A stretch of 64,000 nt of DNA. Source: Bacteroidia bacterium. GTDB lineage: Bacteria; Bacteroidota; Bacteroidia; JADZBD01. Positions 16,892-25,916 of this stretch are shown piece after piece (the stretch's first letter is position 1; every line of letters starts with the position of its first letter). Where the stretch lies: contig JADZBD010000018.1 in assembly GCA_020852255.1 (NCBI GenBank), positions 1 through 64,000 on the forward strand, given 5' to 3'. The translations under genes were made by a program, and so were the position numbers. Below the pieces are notes generated by a model. The model was not told the DNA's origin. It did no database searches and saw only the letters and a list, made by a program, of their open reading frames with translations.

Positions 16892-19800
16892 CTATTTGTT
16901 TATTACGGCTTTATGCGTAACCGTTTGACCATGGACTGTTACCGAAATCAGGTAGATGCCGTTCGTCTCAGGAATGGAGATGGGAAGTGTCTGTTCCCCG
17001 ACCACCTCGGTGACGCTGGAAATTAACTCGCCCACCGCATCGTAAACCGATATCTGAACGGGGGTGTTGGGATCAAGACTGAATTGCAGCGAGGCAGATT
17101 TGCCGTCATTCAGAAGAAGTACTTGCCCATCGTTAAAGAACGTATTATCAACCGTTTTATTAAGCGCATCCTCACACGCGTTTTGTTCTCTGATGAAATA
17201 AAGCAGAAAGCGGTCAGGATCCTCGTTCATCCCGATAGTCACCTTAAATACGGGTGTTTCCCTGAGATCATGCACTTTTCCTGTTACCAGATCCTTGATC
17301 AGAACACATGAATACTCGTCAATATTGGATGCCCCGTTTATTGATAGTGTGTAGATACCATCTGCACCTACTTTTGCCCGAACGGGAATTACCACTACAT
17401 CTTCTATCGGGGCGAAGGCGTTTTTCACAAGCAACAGATTCCCCTGGTGAACCATGGTAAGATTGGGAGCTACTTTGTTTGGGCTCTTTACGAAGCGTGC
17501 GTCCAGTCCGTTATCGTAACCGTTCGTTGCATTTTCATCCAGATCAACAAAAATTTCATGAGAAAAAGAATTCAATTCTGAAGAGATCTTAATGGAAAGG
17601 TCGTGGATGTTAGCAACCCTGTACCAGGTAGAGGCTGTGCTGGGGGATTTTGACGACTGGGTAATATTGAGGGTTTGGCCGGAACCGGTGGCATAAACCC
17701 AGAATCCCTGGTGTGGTGCGATCATATCCCCGGCACCATACGTTATATAGTTTCCTGTATTATCATAAATGTAAAAGGAGGCATCAACGCCCGGAGATGC
17801 GGCGAGGATGGTAGACCAATCTACGAAAGCATTTTGACCGTTTCCAACCACATTTCCTCCAGGGTCCGGGGAAGCACCGGTGTAACTCAGAGAGATTGGC
17901 TGGGTGCCACTCACCGGGGTACCCGTAACATTGATTACTGAGGTTCCAAACCAATCTACCAGATCATCGCCAAGAAAAAGGGTATACCCCTGATCAGGAT
18001 CCAATGCGGTAGCTGTTGTTGTGATATTTACCCAGTCACCGGATGGTTCATCCCATTGGGTTACGGAGTAAAAAGTGGGACAGCAGGCAGTCCCATCAGG
18101 GCCTCCTACAGCACTCATGTAAATTTCATTATCCCAGTCCGCCAGGGTAGTGCCGCTAACAGGTGTAGCAAGATCAACCCAGTTGGCTGCACGGGGCGAA
18201 ATGTAACGATTCATAACATAGCCGGTGCCGGTAAAAGTGCCCGGGCCGCCAGCAATGATGGCATGTTTAAAAGCAGAGGAAGGCCAGGTGAATGATGTAC
18301 CGCCGGAGGTGGACATATTGCCGGAAGTAGGGATGTACGAATTGGAAATGGTATGGTTGCCAGCAGCCAGGGTAACGCCGGGTCCGGTATTGGCTACTTC
18401 AAAATCATAGAAGGTGTGATCCAGTCCGGCAGTAAGAATCTGAGCTCCGGAACCATTCATGGTTACTTTTCCTGAACGGGCATTGAAAGTGCTGTTCATG
18501 GCAATGAAACCAGCAACGGAGATGTTGTAATTACTGGCGCTCACATCGAGTGTTCCCGCAGAATGAGTGAAGTTACCCGTGCAGGAAATGCTGCTGGTGA
18601 GCGTCATGGTTGTAGTCGTGGATTTAATGATACTGTGAAATGTTTCTGTTCCCGCAACCGTTTTTCCTACACTAACGGATCCGGTTCCCTGGAAGAATAT
18701 GGTACTCGTTGCAGGCGAAAAAGTGCCGCCGGAGTTAACCCAGTTACGGGTCACAAAGAGAAACTGAGACCCTGAACAAGCCATGGTGCCTGCCGTAATG
18801 GTAACATCACGTCCAACGGAAATATTGGATGTAAGGGTCAGTGTACCGGTGTTGTATCGCTGAAAATTGTAAAACACCTCTGTTCCTACCAGGCGATTCA
18901 GCGTTTGCGCCCCAGTTCCTTCGAAACGAACAGCCCCTGTTCTGGGATTAAATACTCCCCCGTTATTCTGCCAGTCGCCCTGAATATAAAAAGAGTAGGG
19001 GTAGGTATTTACATCCAGCGTTCCCGAGTTAATGGTGAGATCGTCGGTGAGCCTTACATGCGTATTGAAAAGTACGGTTCCGGTACCGGAACATGTCATG
19101 TCGCGGAAGGTTTCCGTAATAGGTTTGAAAATGGTTTGCGTACCTGCACTGTTAAAAATGATATCGAATGATGTTAGATTGGCTACTCCTGAATTGTTTA
19201 CCCAGTTACCGGAAGTTGTGAAGGTAAATCCATTGCCATTCAGTGAGGTGCTTCCGTTAATAGTGGTAGTACCGGTTACTACAACATTGCCCATCAGGGT
19301 TTTTCCTCCGCCTCCTGAGAATGTCAGGTTATTATAGTTGGTGGTAGCAGGCTGTACTTGTCCAACGTATACGCCCCTATATTCAAATGTATTTGGGACT
19401 GCGCTGCAATCCAGTGTTCCAGCTATGCTATTGAAATTCCGACCGATTACGCAGGTAGATCCGGCTTCGTTAACGAAAGTGGTTCCTGCAGTGATTCCGA
19501 GGGTTTCAGAGTATAAGGTGATGGAACCAAAATTTCTGACCGTACCTGTGCCATACAGACGGATACCGCCTGGAGCATTAATAACCGTACCCGCGAGAAT
19601 GGTAGCATTATTAAAAAAAACATAATGCCCCGTGGCCGAGATTACAGCGGCCCCCTGAACAGTAGACACCCCGGTGAAATTTGTATTTCCAAGACCAGTG
19701 TATGTACCATCCACGTCCAGGTGGTTAACAATATTGAAAGTAGAACCTTTGGTAAGTGTTGCCCCAGCCAGGATCGAAAGACTTTTGCAATAGGCATACG

Positions 19801-19990
19801 CACTTGTCGAAATAGGATTTCCGGCAGTAATAACCACAGAGTCTGCCGAAGTCGGCACCTGTGCCGGAGACCAGGAGCCGGCTACATGCCAGCTTCCACC
19901 CCCGTTAGCAGAGGAGATTGTAGCTGCAATAGATTGCTGATGGATGCAAAGAACGATCAGTGCAACAGCACCAAGTGTAAATTTTCTCAT
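16892..19990 (-). CDS. Large T9SS-exported repeat protein with type A sorting domain
   Basis: 1032 residues. Signal peptide at 1-22 (ending SIAA). Residues 30-560 hold many short beta-rich repeats with motifs such as WVNSGGTFSPATSTIFFQGTG and TVNGSGAQ-like turns, a parallel beta-helix pattern common in adhesins. Residues 560-780 form a globular part (GTGYVMNRYISPRAANWVDLATP), common in Bacteroidota surface proteins. The last 75 residues (VLLLNDGKSASLQFSLDP... GIYLISVTVHGQTVTHKAVINK) match the type IX secretion C-terminal domain that directs export through the Por system and attachment or release. A weak promoter box (20014-20007) lies upstream. It ends 17 bases before the PID-CTERM promoter; relation to the exosortase system is unproven. 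Confidence 0.88.
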   Translation of the reverse strand: MRKFTLGAVALIVLCIHQQSIAATISSANGGGSWHVAGSWSPAQVPTSADSVVITAGNPISTSAYAYCKSLSILAGATLTKGSTFNIVNHLDVDGTYTGLGNTNFTGVSTVQGAAVISATGHYVFFNNATILAGTVINAPGGIRLYGTGTVRNFGSITLYSETLGITAGTTFVNEAGSTCVIGRNFNSIAGTLDCSAVPNTFEYRGVYVGQVQPATTNYNNLTFSGGGGKTLMGNVVVTGTTTINGSTSLNGNGFTFTTSGNWVNNSGVANLTSFDIIFNSAGTQTIFKPITETFRDMTCSGTGTVLFNTHVRLTDDLTINSGTLDVNTYPYSFYIQGDWQNNGGVFNPRTGAVRFEGTGAQTLNRLVGTEVFYNFQRYNTGTLTLTSNISVGRDVTITAGTMACSGSQFLFVTRNWVNSGGTFSPATSTIFFQGTGSVSVGKTVAGTETFHSIIKSTTTTMTLTSSISCTGNFTHSAGTLDVSASNYNISVAGFIAMNSTFNARSGKVTMNGSGAQILTAGLDHTFYDFEVANTGPGVTLAAGNHTISNSYIPTSGNMSTSGGTSFTWPSSAFKHAIIAGGPGTFTGTGYVMNRYISPRAANWVDLATPVSGTTLADWDNEIYMSAVGGPDGTACCPTFYSVTQWDEPSGDWVNITTTATALDPDQGYTLFLGDDLVDWFGTSVINVTGTPVSGTQPISLSYTGASPDPGGNVVGNGQNAFVDWSTILAASPGVDASFYIYDNTGNYITYGAGDMIAPHQGFWVYATGSGQTLNITQSSKSPSTASTWYRVANIHDLSIKISSELNSFSHEIFVDLDENATNGYDNGLDARFVKSPNKVAPNLTMVHQGNLLLVKNAFAPIEDVVVIPVRAKVGADGIYTLSINGASNIDEYSCVLIKDLVTGKVHDLRETPVFKVTIGMNEDPDRFLLYFIREQNACEDALNKTVDNTFFNDGQVLLLNDGKSASLQFSLDPNTPVQISVYDAVGELISSVTEVVGEQTLPISIPETNGIYLISVTVHGQTVTHKAVINK

Positions 19991-20006
19991 TGGTTACTTA
20001 TTTGTG

Positions 20007-20014
20007 TAAATATA
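20007..20014 (-). promoter_or_regulatory. Probable promoter -7 box of the T9SS protein gene
   Basis: Minus strand TATATTTA, one mismatch from TAnnTTTG, 16 bases before the ATG at 19990. The rest of the 19991-20203 gap shows no other gene. Confidence 0.45.
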
Positions 20015-20189
20015 CGAGCAAAGCGCGGTAAATGTTTGGTCATTAGTCGATTAAACACCCTTCTTTGTCTAATTACAAATGTAGGCATTGCGCATAAATA
20101 TTGCTCATTATCAGAGGATATTTCTTTCTGTGGGATAGGGGAGTCATGGCTTGCTTTTAATTGATTTTCACCTTTTTAGTTCAATTTCA

Positions 20190-20206
20190 TACCTTTGCGG
20201 CAGATG
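20190..20206 (+). promoter_or_regulatory. Promoter of the polysaccharide locus (wzc-like gene)
   Basis: TACCTTTG at 20190-20197, CGGCAG, ATG at 20204. The leader would be about two bases. This is the first promoter of the locus. Confidence 0.65.
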
Positions 20207-22579
20207 AGTGAGTCAAGTGGTCTGATAAACCTGAACGACCTCAAAAAGGTAATCCGCCTTGCCCGGCGGAACTGGTGGGTTGTACTCCTATGTGCCGGAG
20301 TTGCGTTTTTCTCCAGTTATATCTACACACATAAAATGGAGGATATCTATGGTGTAGAGTTGCATATCTTATTAAAATCAAACGAGGAATATAATCCGGG
20401 GAGCGTGGTCGGCGAGAATTATGGGAGCTATTACGGCTACAAGTCCTTTATTGACAATGCGAATGAAACAAGAGTTATTCAGTCCTATGACCTGATCGCC
20501 AAATCAATTGACCGCCTGAATTTTGAAGTGTCTTATTTCATTCAGGGGCGCTTGAAGACCACTGAACAATTCACGGGAATGCCTTTCAGAGTCACTTTTT
20601 CTACCATCAAGCCATGGCTTTATGGTCAGATGGTCAGAATGAGGATTCTTGACGAAAAGTCTTTTTCTATTTCATATCTGAACGCAGGAACGGAAGTCAC
20701 TAAGGAAGGACGGTTTAATGAGGAACTGATAGATACTGACTTTAATATATTGGTATCCCTCTCACCTACATTCACTAAAGAGTCATTGGCAAAATTGTCA
20801 GACATAGAGTACCTCTTCCGGATCAACCGGAAGGAGGACCTTATAAATCAGTTCAAGTATTCACTGGAAGTAGAGACACCTGATTATACGAATGTTCTTA
20901 TTTTGAGATTGAAGGATGTTATTTCAGAAAGAGCCAGGTTGTTTTTGGATACTTTATCAAAAGTATATATCGAAAATACCGTGAAAACGCGGTTGGATTT
21001 GAATGAAAACACACTGAAATATATCCAGAGACAAATGACAGAGGTGGTGACGGCCCTCGACACCATTGAAGATACGCTGATGCAGTACCGTGAAATCAAT
21101 AATATCCTTGATCTTGAAAAGGAAAGCCAGGAGTTTTTTGACAAAATGAGTACTTACCAGGAAAAACGGACCAAGTTGAATCTGGAATTGGAGGCTTTGA
21201 AGGATCTGGAAAAGTACATCATCGAGGATAAAGATCCGGAATTTCTTCCCCCCTCTGCTTATATCAGCATTACGGATGGATTCCTTCAGAAGAGCACGAC
21301 TGAACTGTATCGTCTCCAGCTAACAAAAAATGAAATGCTGGTGAGTCAAACGAAGGATAACCCGGCCTTTAGCGCTCTGGAGGGCAGAATACTGGAATTT
21401 AAAAGGATACTGCTGGTATATATTTCCAATTCCAGGAAAGCTACCAAAGAGGCCATGGCCAATGTGGAGACCGAAATCAACAAGTTTGTTACCAGTCTTA
21501 AAACCATTCCGGTTAAATCCCGTGGGGTAAACAACATTCGCCGTAAGCTCGGAGTAAATGAAAATCTCTACACGTTTCTTTTACAGAAAAAAGCAACAAC
21601 TGAAATTGCCAAAGCCAGTATCATCCCGGAAACCAAGGTAATTGAACAGGCGCGCTCGATGGGTATTGTGAGCCCGGACAAACCAAAGATCAGGTATTCT
21701 TTTCTGCTTGGCGGACTTCTTATAGGGCTGCTGATTACTTTCATCCGAATATTCTTTTTCGCACGAATTGAGAATTTCCAGGATCTGAAAGAAAACACGA
21801 ATCTGCCGCTGATCGGAGAGGTGGTTCACACTTCCGGGGTAGAGAACTTCAAGATTGCCCTGGATTCTCATCCAAAATCAGCACTTGCGGAATGCTTCAG
21901 GTCTATTCGTACCAACATACAGTATGTGCCGGTGGATCAGGAGCACAGAACCATCCTGATCACCTCCGGAGGTCCGGGTGAAGGGAAGACTTTTTGCAGT
22001 ATGAACCTGGGTTATATTCTGGCGAAAGCGGGGAAAAAGGTTATTCTGCTCGAATTTGATCTTCATAAGCCGAGGATACAAAAGAGTTTGCAGATGGAGG
22101 CGGATGTAGGTATTTCAACCATCGTGGTGGGTAGAACTACCATTGCAGAAAGCATTAAGAAAACCGAATTTGAGAATCTGGATGTACTCCTGTCCGGCCC
22201 CATTTCGCCTAATCCCTCCGAACTTCTTTTGTCACAACGTATACAGGACATATTCGATTATTGTAATAATCACTACGACTACGTTATTGTCGATACGGCA
22301 CCCATTGGGCTTATTTCAGATGCCCTTGTTTTGATGAAATTCTCCGACATCAAGTTGTTTGTTCTGAGTACCAGGTTTGCAAGACCCGATTCGGTGAAAA
22401 GCGTGAATGAATTGGTAAGCGCCAATCAGATTCGGAATTTCTTCTTCCTGTTGAATTCTGTTAAACAGCGCCGGTCACGGTATTATTACAGCAGGTATGG
22501 CTATGGCTACGGTTACGGTTACGGCTACGGCTACGGTTACGGCTATGGTTATGGGAAAGACACTTCTGGTAAAGCCTAA
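20204..22579 (+). CDS. Wzc-like polysaccharide co-polymerase / tyrosine autokinase
   Basis: 791 residues. N-terminal Wzz-like part with a helix at about 24-43 (NWWVVLLCAGVAFFSSYIYT), a long periplasmic coiled-coil region, and a second helix near 505-530 (SFLLGGLLIGLLITFIRIFFF). The cytoplasmic BY-kinase domain has Walker A GGPGEGKTFCSMN, Walker A' VILLEFDLHKPRI (the usual DxD is EFD) and Walker B VIVDTAPIG. The tail is tyrosine-rich: RYYYSRYG followed by ten Tyr-Gly pairs, the expected site of autophosphorylation. Wzc controls chain length and export of capsular or exopolysaccharide. An in-frame TTG at 20195 is rejected because it lies inside the promoter box. Confidence 0.92.
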   Translation: MSESSGLINLNDLKKVIRLARRNWWVVLLCAGVAFFSSYIYTHKMEDIYGVELHILLKSNEEYNPGSVVGENYGSYYGYKSFIDNANETRVIQSYDLIAKSIDRLNFEVSYFIQGRLKTTEQFTGMPFRVTFSTIKPWLYGQMVRMRILDEKSFSISYLNAGTEVTKEGRFNEELIDTDFNILVSLSPTFTKESLAKLSDIEYLFRINRKEDLINQFKYSLEVETPDYTNVLILRLKDVISERARLFLDTLSKVYIENTVKTRLDLNENTLKYIQRQMTEVVTALDTIEDTLMQYREINNILDLEKESQEFFDKMSTYQEKRTKLNLELEALKDLEKYIIEDKDPEFLPPSAYISITDGFLQKSTTELYRLQLTKNEMLVSQTKDNPAFSALEGRILEFKRILLVYISNSRKATKEAMANVETEINKFVTSLKTIPVKSRGVNNIRRKLGVNENLYTFLLQKKATTEIAKASIIPETKVIEQARSMGIVSPDKPKIRYSFLLGGLLIGLLITFIRIFFFARIENFQDLKENTNLPLIGEVVHTSGVENFKIALDSHPKSALAECFRSIRTNIQYVPVDQEHRTILITSGGPGEGKTFCSMNLGYILAKAGKKVILLEFDLHKPRIQKSLQMEADVGISTIVVGRTTIAESIKKTEFENLDVLLSGPISPNPSELLLSQRIQDIFDYCNNHYDYVIVDTAPIGLISDALVLMKFSDIKLFVLSTRFARPDSVKSVNELVSANQIRNFFFLLNSVKQRRSRYYYSRYGYGYGYGYGYGYGYGYGYGKDTSGKA
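22496..22555 (+). repeat. Hexanucleotide tandem repeat encoding (Tyr-Gly)10
   Basis: Ten units of TAYGGN encode alternating Tyr-Gly at the end of the tyrosine kinase. Third positions vary between units (TAT/TAC, GGC/GGT/GGG), so the repeat is imperfect at DNA level but perfect at protein level. Confidence 0.9.
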
Positions 22580-22648
22580 CGATCTGTAGATCAGCAATTA
22601 ACACACGCATCTTCCCTTTACTGTAACTTAATGATGGTAGATTTCGTA

Positions 22649-22679
22649 CATTTATGAGTAATTTAATTACTCATAAATG
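22649..22679 (+). promoter_or_regulatory. Perfect 31-bp palindrome over promoter and start codon of the regulator gene
   Basis: Arms CATTTATGAGTAATT (22649-22663) and AATTACTCATAAATG (22665-22679) are exact reverse complements around a central T at 22664. The right arm ends with the ATG start codon. The left arm overlaps TACATTTA (22647-22654), a 7-of-8 match to the -7 box, so the presumed transcription start also lies inside. It is most likely an operator for autoregulation by the winged-helix product. Confidence 0.75.
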
Positions 22680-23207
22680 ATAGGAACATTAGTATCGTCA
22701 AAGACCAGGATCAAGCTTCTCCTGAAATTTTTTCTGAACTCAAACAACACGGCCTATCTCCGGAATCTTGAGGAGGAGTTTGGAGAGTCGACCAATGGTA
22801 TCCGTTTGGAACTCAACCGGTTTGAGGACGCCGGCTTCCTGGAATCTTATTCCAGCGGTAACAAGAAAATGTTCAGGGTTAACAAGCTGCACCCGCTGTT
22901 CAAGGATATTCACAGCATTGTTTTAAAGGTAGTCGGGCTCGACAAGGTGTATGAATATATCCTGCAGAGGATAGGATCCCTGGAAAAGGTCTATCTGGTC
23001 GGCAAGCTGGCACGGGGCCAGGATTCAGACATCATTGACCTGGTGCTGGTTGGGAAAATTGACAAGGTATATCTCCTTGAACTTATTGAAAAAGCGGAGA
23101 AAAAAATGGACAAGAAGATCCGCTTTATTCACTTTGAAGTTGCCGAATTCGACTTGAGTAAGATTTCGGAGCCGGGTCTGGACCCACTCCTGGTTTGGGA
23201 AAAGTAG
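22677..23207 (+). CDS. Winged-helix regulator with degenerate nucleotidyltransferase-like domain
   Basis: 176 residues. Residues 1-70 are an ArsR-like winged helix (RIKLLLKFFLNSNNTAYLRNLEEEF...LNRFEDAGFLES). Residues 90-170 resemble a small nucleotidyltransferase fold: YLVGKLARGQDSDIIDLVLVG compares with the usual GSxARGxxxxDSDIDLLV, but GS is replaced by GK and an extra isoleucine breaks the DxD metal pair, so catalysis is unlikely. Proteins of this layout occur at polysaccharide loci of Bacteroidota. The gene's start codon lies inside a 31-bp palindrome, which suggests direct autorepression. It stands between the Wzc-like gene and the antiterminator gene; target genes beyond itself are inferred. 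Confidence 0.75.
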   Translation: MIGTLVSSKTRIKLLLKFFLNSNNTAYLRNLEEEFGESTNGIRLELNRFEDAGFLESYSSGNKKMFRVNKLHPLFKDIHSIVLKVVGLDKVYEYILQRIGSLEKVYLVGKLARGQDSDIIDLVLVGKIDKVYLLELIEKAEKKMDKKIRFIHFEVAEFDLSKISEPGLDPLLVWEK

Positions 23208-23296
23208 GTTAATAACTCCCTTTCCGAACAGGTCGGATCGGACAGCATACGATTGAAATTTGAATACTCAGCCCATGTGACTGAGGTGGCGAAGCC

Positions 23297-23794
23297 GTGA
23301 AAAAGTGGTATGTATTGTATGTAAATGTCCGTCATGAGAAGAAAGTGATGGAACGCCTGACACAAGCAGGTCTTGAAGCGTATGTTCCGCTTGTTAGTCG
23401 TGTGAGGCAATGGAGCGATCGGCGAAAAAAGATTGAAGAACCCTTATTCACGGGCTATGCTTTTGTAAAACTGCTTTCGCAAGAGTTCGACAAGCCAAGG
23501 TACATCCCAGGTGTGATTAATTACCTCTCCTTTGAGGGAAAGCCATCAGTGGTCACTGATAGGGAGATAGATGCGCTGAAATTTTTTGTCACTCATGGTT
23601 ACGATCTTGAGTGTGAAGAAACCGAATTCCTTCCCGGCGATAAGGCGATACTCAACCTGGGTCAGTTCCGGAATCTTCCCGCAGAGATCGATCAGATCAT
23701 TGGCAAGGGGTATGCTTATGTATCTTTCGATGGAATGAAAAAGAACATCCGTATCAAAGCTCCGATCGGAGCACTGAAACCGGCAAGAAAATAA
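23297..23794 (+). CDS. UpxY/NusG-family transcription antiterminator
   Basis: 165 residues, GTG start. The N-terminal NGN domain begins KKWYVLYVNVRHEKKVMERL and has YVPLVSRVRQWSDRRKKIEEPLFTGYAFVKL. The C-terminal KOW domain starts at GDKAILNLGQFRNLPAEIDQI. Bacteroides UpxY proteins bind elongating RNA polymerase at the start of capsule operons and prevent premature termination. Placement just before the export and biosynthesis genes is the typical one. The 89-base leader upstream contains short hairpins. The next gene starts at the last base of its stop codon (TAATG). Confidence 0.92.
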   Translation: MKKWYVLYVNVRHEKKVMERLTQAGLEAYVPLVSRVRQWSDRRKKIEEPLFTGYAFVKLLSQEFDKPRYIPGVINYLSFEGKPSVVTDREIDALKFFVTHGYDLECEETEFLPGDKAILNLGQFRNLPAEIDQIIGKGYAYVSFDGMKKNIRIKAPIGALKPARK

Positions 23795-24642
23795 TGGGAA
23801 AGAGTGCCTGGGATATAGAAATAAGTCCTCGTTCCGGATGGATGGTCCTCCCCATACGCGAAGTTTGGCGATACCGCGACCTTGTTGGATTGCTGGTTCG
23901 CAGGGATTTCGTGGCAAACTACAAGCAAACTATTTTAGGTCCCTTATGGATTGTGCTTCAACCGGTAATCACTTCGCTCACATTTGTGATTATTTTCAGC
24001 CGGATTGCAAATATTCCCACCGATGGCGTTCCCTCCATACTATTTTATCTTGCTGGCATTACGTGGTGGTCATACTTCGCTGATTGTCTTGTGAAAACTT
24101 CGGGCACCTTTATTGCCAACGCCAATGTCTTTGGCAAGGTATACTTTCCGAGGATTATCATGCCCCTTTCTGTTGTGATTTCAAATCTCGTGAAGTTGTC
24201 TATACAAACATTGGTTTTTACTATTATTTGGTTGTATTATCTCTTCAGAGACGGGAACATCACTCCACACTATCAGTTGCTTTGGCTGATCCCCGTTTTG
24301 ATTCTGATTCTTGGTGTGATGGGGATGGGAGCAGGCATTCTTATTTCATCTTTAACTACCCGTTATCGTGATCTGGCATTTCTTGTGGGCTTCGGTGTAC
24401 AGTTGCTGATGTATCTTTCACCTGTGGTGTATCCGCTTTCTGTTGCCGGAGAGGAAGCTTCTTCGGTGCTGTTACTGAATCCTATTGCATCTGTTCTCGA
24501 AGCGTTCAAATATATCTTCCTTGGAAAGGGTTTTTTTAGTTTTGCCGCATTAGCATATAGTGCATGCTTCGCTTCAGGAATACTTATTGCCGGCTTGCTT
24601 GTATTCAATAAAGTTGAAAAGTCCTTCATGGATACAGTATGA
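23794..24642 (+). CDS. ABC-2 type polysaccharide export permease (Wzm-like)
   Basis: 282 residues, six transmembrane helices spread over residues 55-275. The N-terminal IREVWRYRDLVGLLVRRDFVANYKQTILGPLW is the cytoplasmic amphipathic part conserved in O-antigen and teichoic acid export permeases, and GAGILISSLTTRYRDLAFLVGFGVQLLMYLSPVVYP is the family signature. It forms the channel that moves a completed lipid-linked glycan across the inner membrane. It overlaps the ATPase gene that follows (ATGA). Confidence 0.92.
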   Translation: MGKSAWDIEISPRSGWMVLPIREVWRYRDLVGLLVRRDFVANYKQTILGPLWIVLQPVITSLTFVIIFSRIANIPTDGVPSILFYLAGITWWSYFADCLVKTSGTFIANANVFGKVYFPRIIMPLSVVISNLVKLSIQTLVFTIIWLYYLFRDGNITPHYQLLWLIPVLILILGVMGMGAGILISSLTTRYRDLAFLVGFGVQLLMYLSPVVYPLSVAGEEASSVLLLNPIASVLEAFKYIFLGKGFFSFAALAYSACFASGILIAGLLVFNKVEKSFMDTV

Positions 24643-25916
24643 ATAGGCCAACTGTCATACAAGTAGAGAGCATTTCAAAGCAATATCGTTTAGGCGTGCT
24701 GGGTACGGGTACCTTTACCCGCGACGTCAGTTCATGGTGGGCCCGCGTTCGTGGAGAAGAAGATCCGAACAGCAAAATCGGAGAAGTGAACGATCGCACA
24801 GTCAAAGGAAAATCCGGCCTGGTATGGGCGCTTCGGGATATTAATTTTGAAGTAAAGCAAGGTGATGTGCTGGGAATCGTCGGAAAAAATGGTGCCGGGA
24901 AATCAACGCTCCTTAAGATCCTCTCCAGAACAACATCTCCCACCACAGGAAGAATTAGAGTGAAGGGAAGAATTGCGAGCCTGCTGGAGGTTGGAACAGG
25001 ATTTCATCCGGAACTCACCGGGCGTGAAAATGTCTTTCTTAATGGTGCTATTCTTGGAATGACCAGAGCGGAAATTCGCTCAAAATTTGATGAAATCGTG
25101 GATTTCAGCGGAGTAACGAGATATATTGATACGCCGGTTAAACGCTATTCTTCTGGAATGTACGTGCGGCTTGCCTTCGCCGTGGCCGCTCACCTGGAGC
25201 CGGAGATCCTTGTAGTAGATGAGGTGCTGGCCGTGGGCGATTTCGAGTTCCAGACCAAATGTCTGGGTAAAATGAAAAAAGTATCACAGGAAGGACGTAC
25301 GGTTCTTTTCGTAAGTCATAATCTGACTGCTGTACGGAACTTGTGTAATACGGGCTTATTGCTGAAAAACGGAGAGGTGGATTATTTGGGAGGTGTCTCA
25401 GAGGTTATTGATCGCTATATTGGAAAATCCAGTCTGCAGGACAGGCCTGTTTTCAAAGCAGCTGAGCAGCCGGGCAAGGAGGCTCAGATCCTCGAAGTCC
25501 GGCTAGAACCTGGCGCTTCTGGTTATTTTGATATCGCAGGTGAATTCAAAGTGTTTGTGCGGTTTAAAGTTAATGCCCCGATAACAGGACTTGCAGCCGG
25601 ATTTTCTATTGCAAGAGCGGATAGTACCGAACCTGTACTTGCCTCGAATGAAGCGGAACTGAATCCGGAATCGCTGAAGCTCCGGATCCCGGGTGTTTAT
25701 GAAAGCACAATTAAGGTTCCGTCAATGATTCTCAATTCTGGGCTTTACACGATCAGGGTTGGGCTAACAGCTCAGCGGCAGATTTATTCCGTGGTGGATG
25801 ATCTGCTTTTTGATTTGAAAGATTCAGCGGGTATTTTTTTAAAGCTGGGCTATGAAAGGAAGAACGCCATCCTGTCTACTCAATTGCCATGGGAAACTAA
25901 ATGGATCGAACAATGA
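24639..25916 (+). CDS. ABC polysaccharide exporter ATPase with glycan-binding domain (Wzt-like)
   Basis: 425 residues. ATPase domain: Walker A GKNGAGKSTLLK, Q-loop-region VGTGFHPELTGRENVFLNGAILGM (typical of Wzt), signature YSSGMYVRLAFAVAAHL, Walker B ILVVDEVLAVGD, and switch histidine in LFVSHN. An insert of about 40 residues (GTGTFTRDVSSWWARVRGEED) precedes the first core strand. The C-terminal 160 residues form a beta-rich domain (AQILEVRLE, GEFKVFVRFKVNAP) like the Wzt-C domain that recognises the chain end of the glycan in E. coli O8/O9a. Presence of this domain suggests the exported chain carries a terminal cap, fitting the many methyltransferases downstream. Confidence 0.9.
   Translation: MNRPTVIQVESISKQYRLGVLGTGTFTRDVSSWWARVRGEEDPNSKIGEVNDRTVKGKSGLVWALRDINFEVKQGDVLGIVGKNGAGKSTLLKILSRTTSPTTGRIRVKGRIASLLEVGTGFHPELTGRENVFLNGAILGMTRAEIRSKFDEIVDFSGVTRYIDTPVKRYSSGMYVRLAFAVAAHLEPEILVVDEVLAVGDFEFQTKCLGKMKKVSQEGRTVLFVSHNLTAVRNLCNTGLLLKNGEVDYLGGVSEVIDRYIGKSSLQDRPVFKAAEQPGKEAQILEVRLEPGASGYFDIAGEFKVFVRFKVNAPITGLAAGFSIARADSTEPVLASNEAELNPESLKLRIPGVYESTIKVPSMILNSGLYTIRVGLTAQRQIYSVVDDLLFDLKDSAGIFLKLGYERKNAILSTQLPWETKWIEQ

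Noticed and set aside
16892-19990. T9SS protein as a substrate of the neighbouring exosortase
   Set aside because: Its C-terminus is a T9SS type A domain and lacks the PxDGG-helix-basic layout; proximity alone is not enough.
17084-20164. Long open frames on the plus strand opposite the T9SS protein gene
   Set aside because: They lack recognisable domains and follow the composition of the minus-strand repeat protein; typical antisense shadows.
22496-22555. Phase-variable repeat causing frameshifts in the kinase gene
   Set aside because: The unit is six bases, so copy changes do not shift the frame, and codons differ between units, which argues against slippage.
22583-22594. GATCTGTAGATC short palindrome after the Wzc-like gene
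   Set aside because: Five-base arms without a T run; not a convincing terminator or operator.
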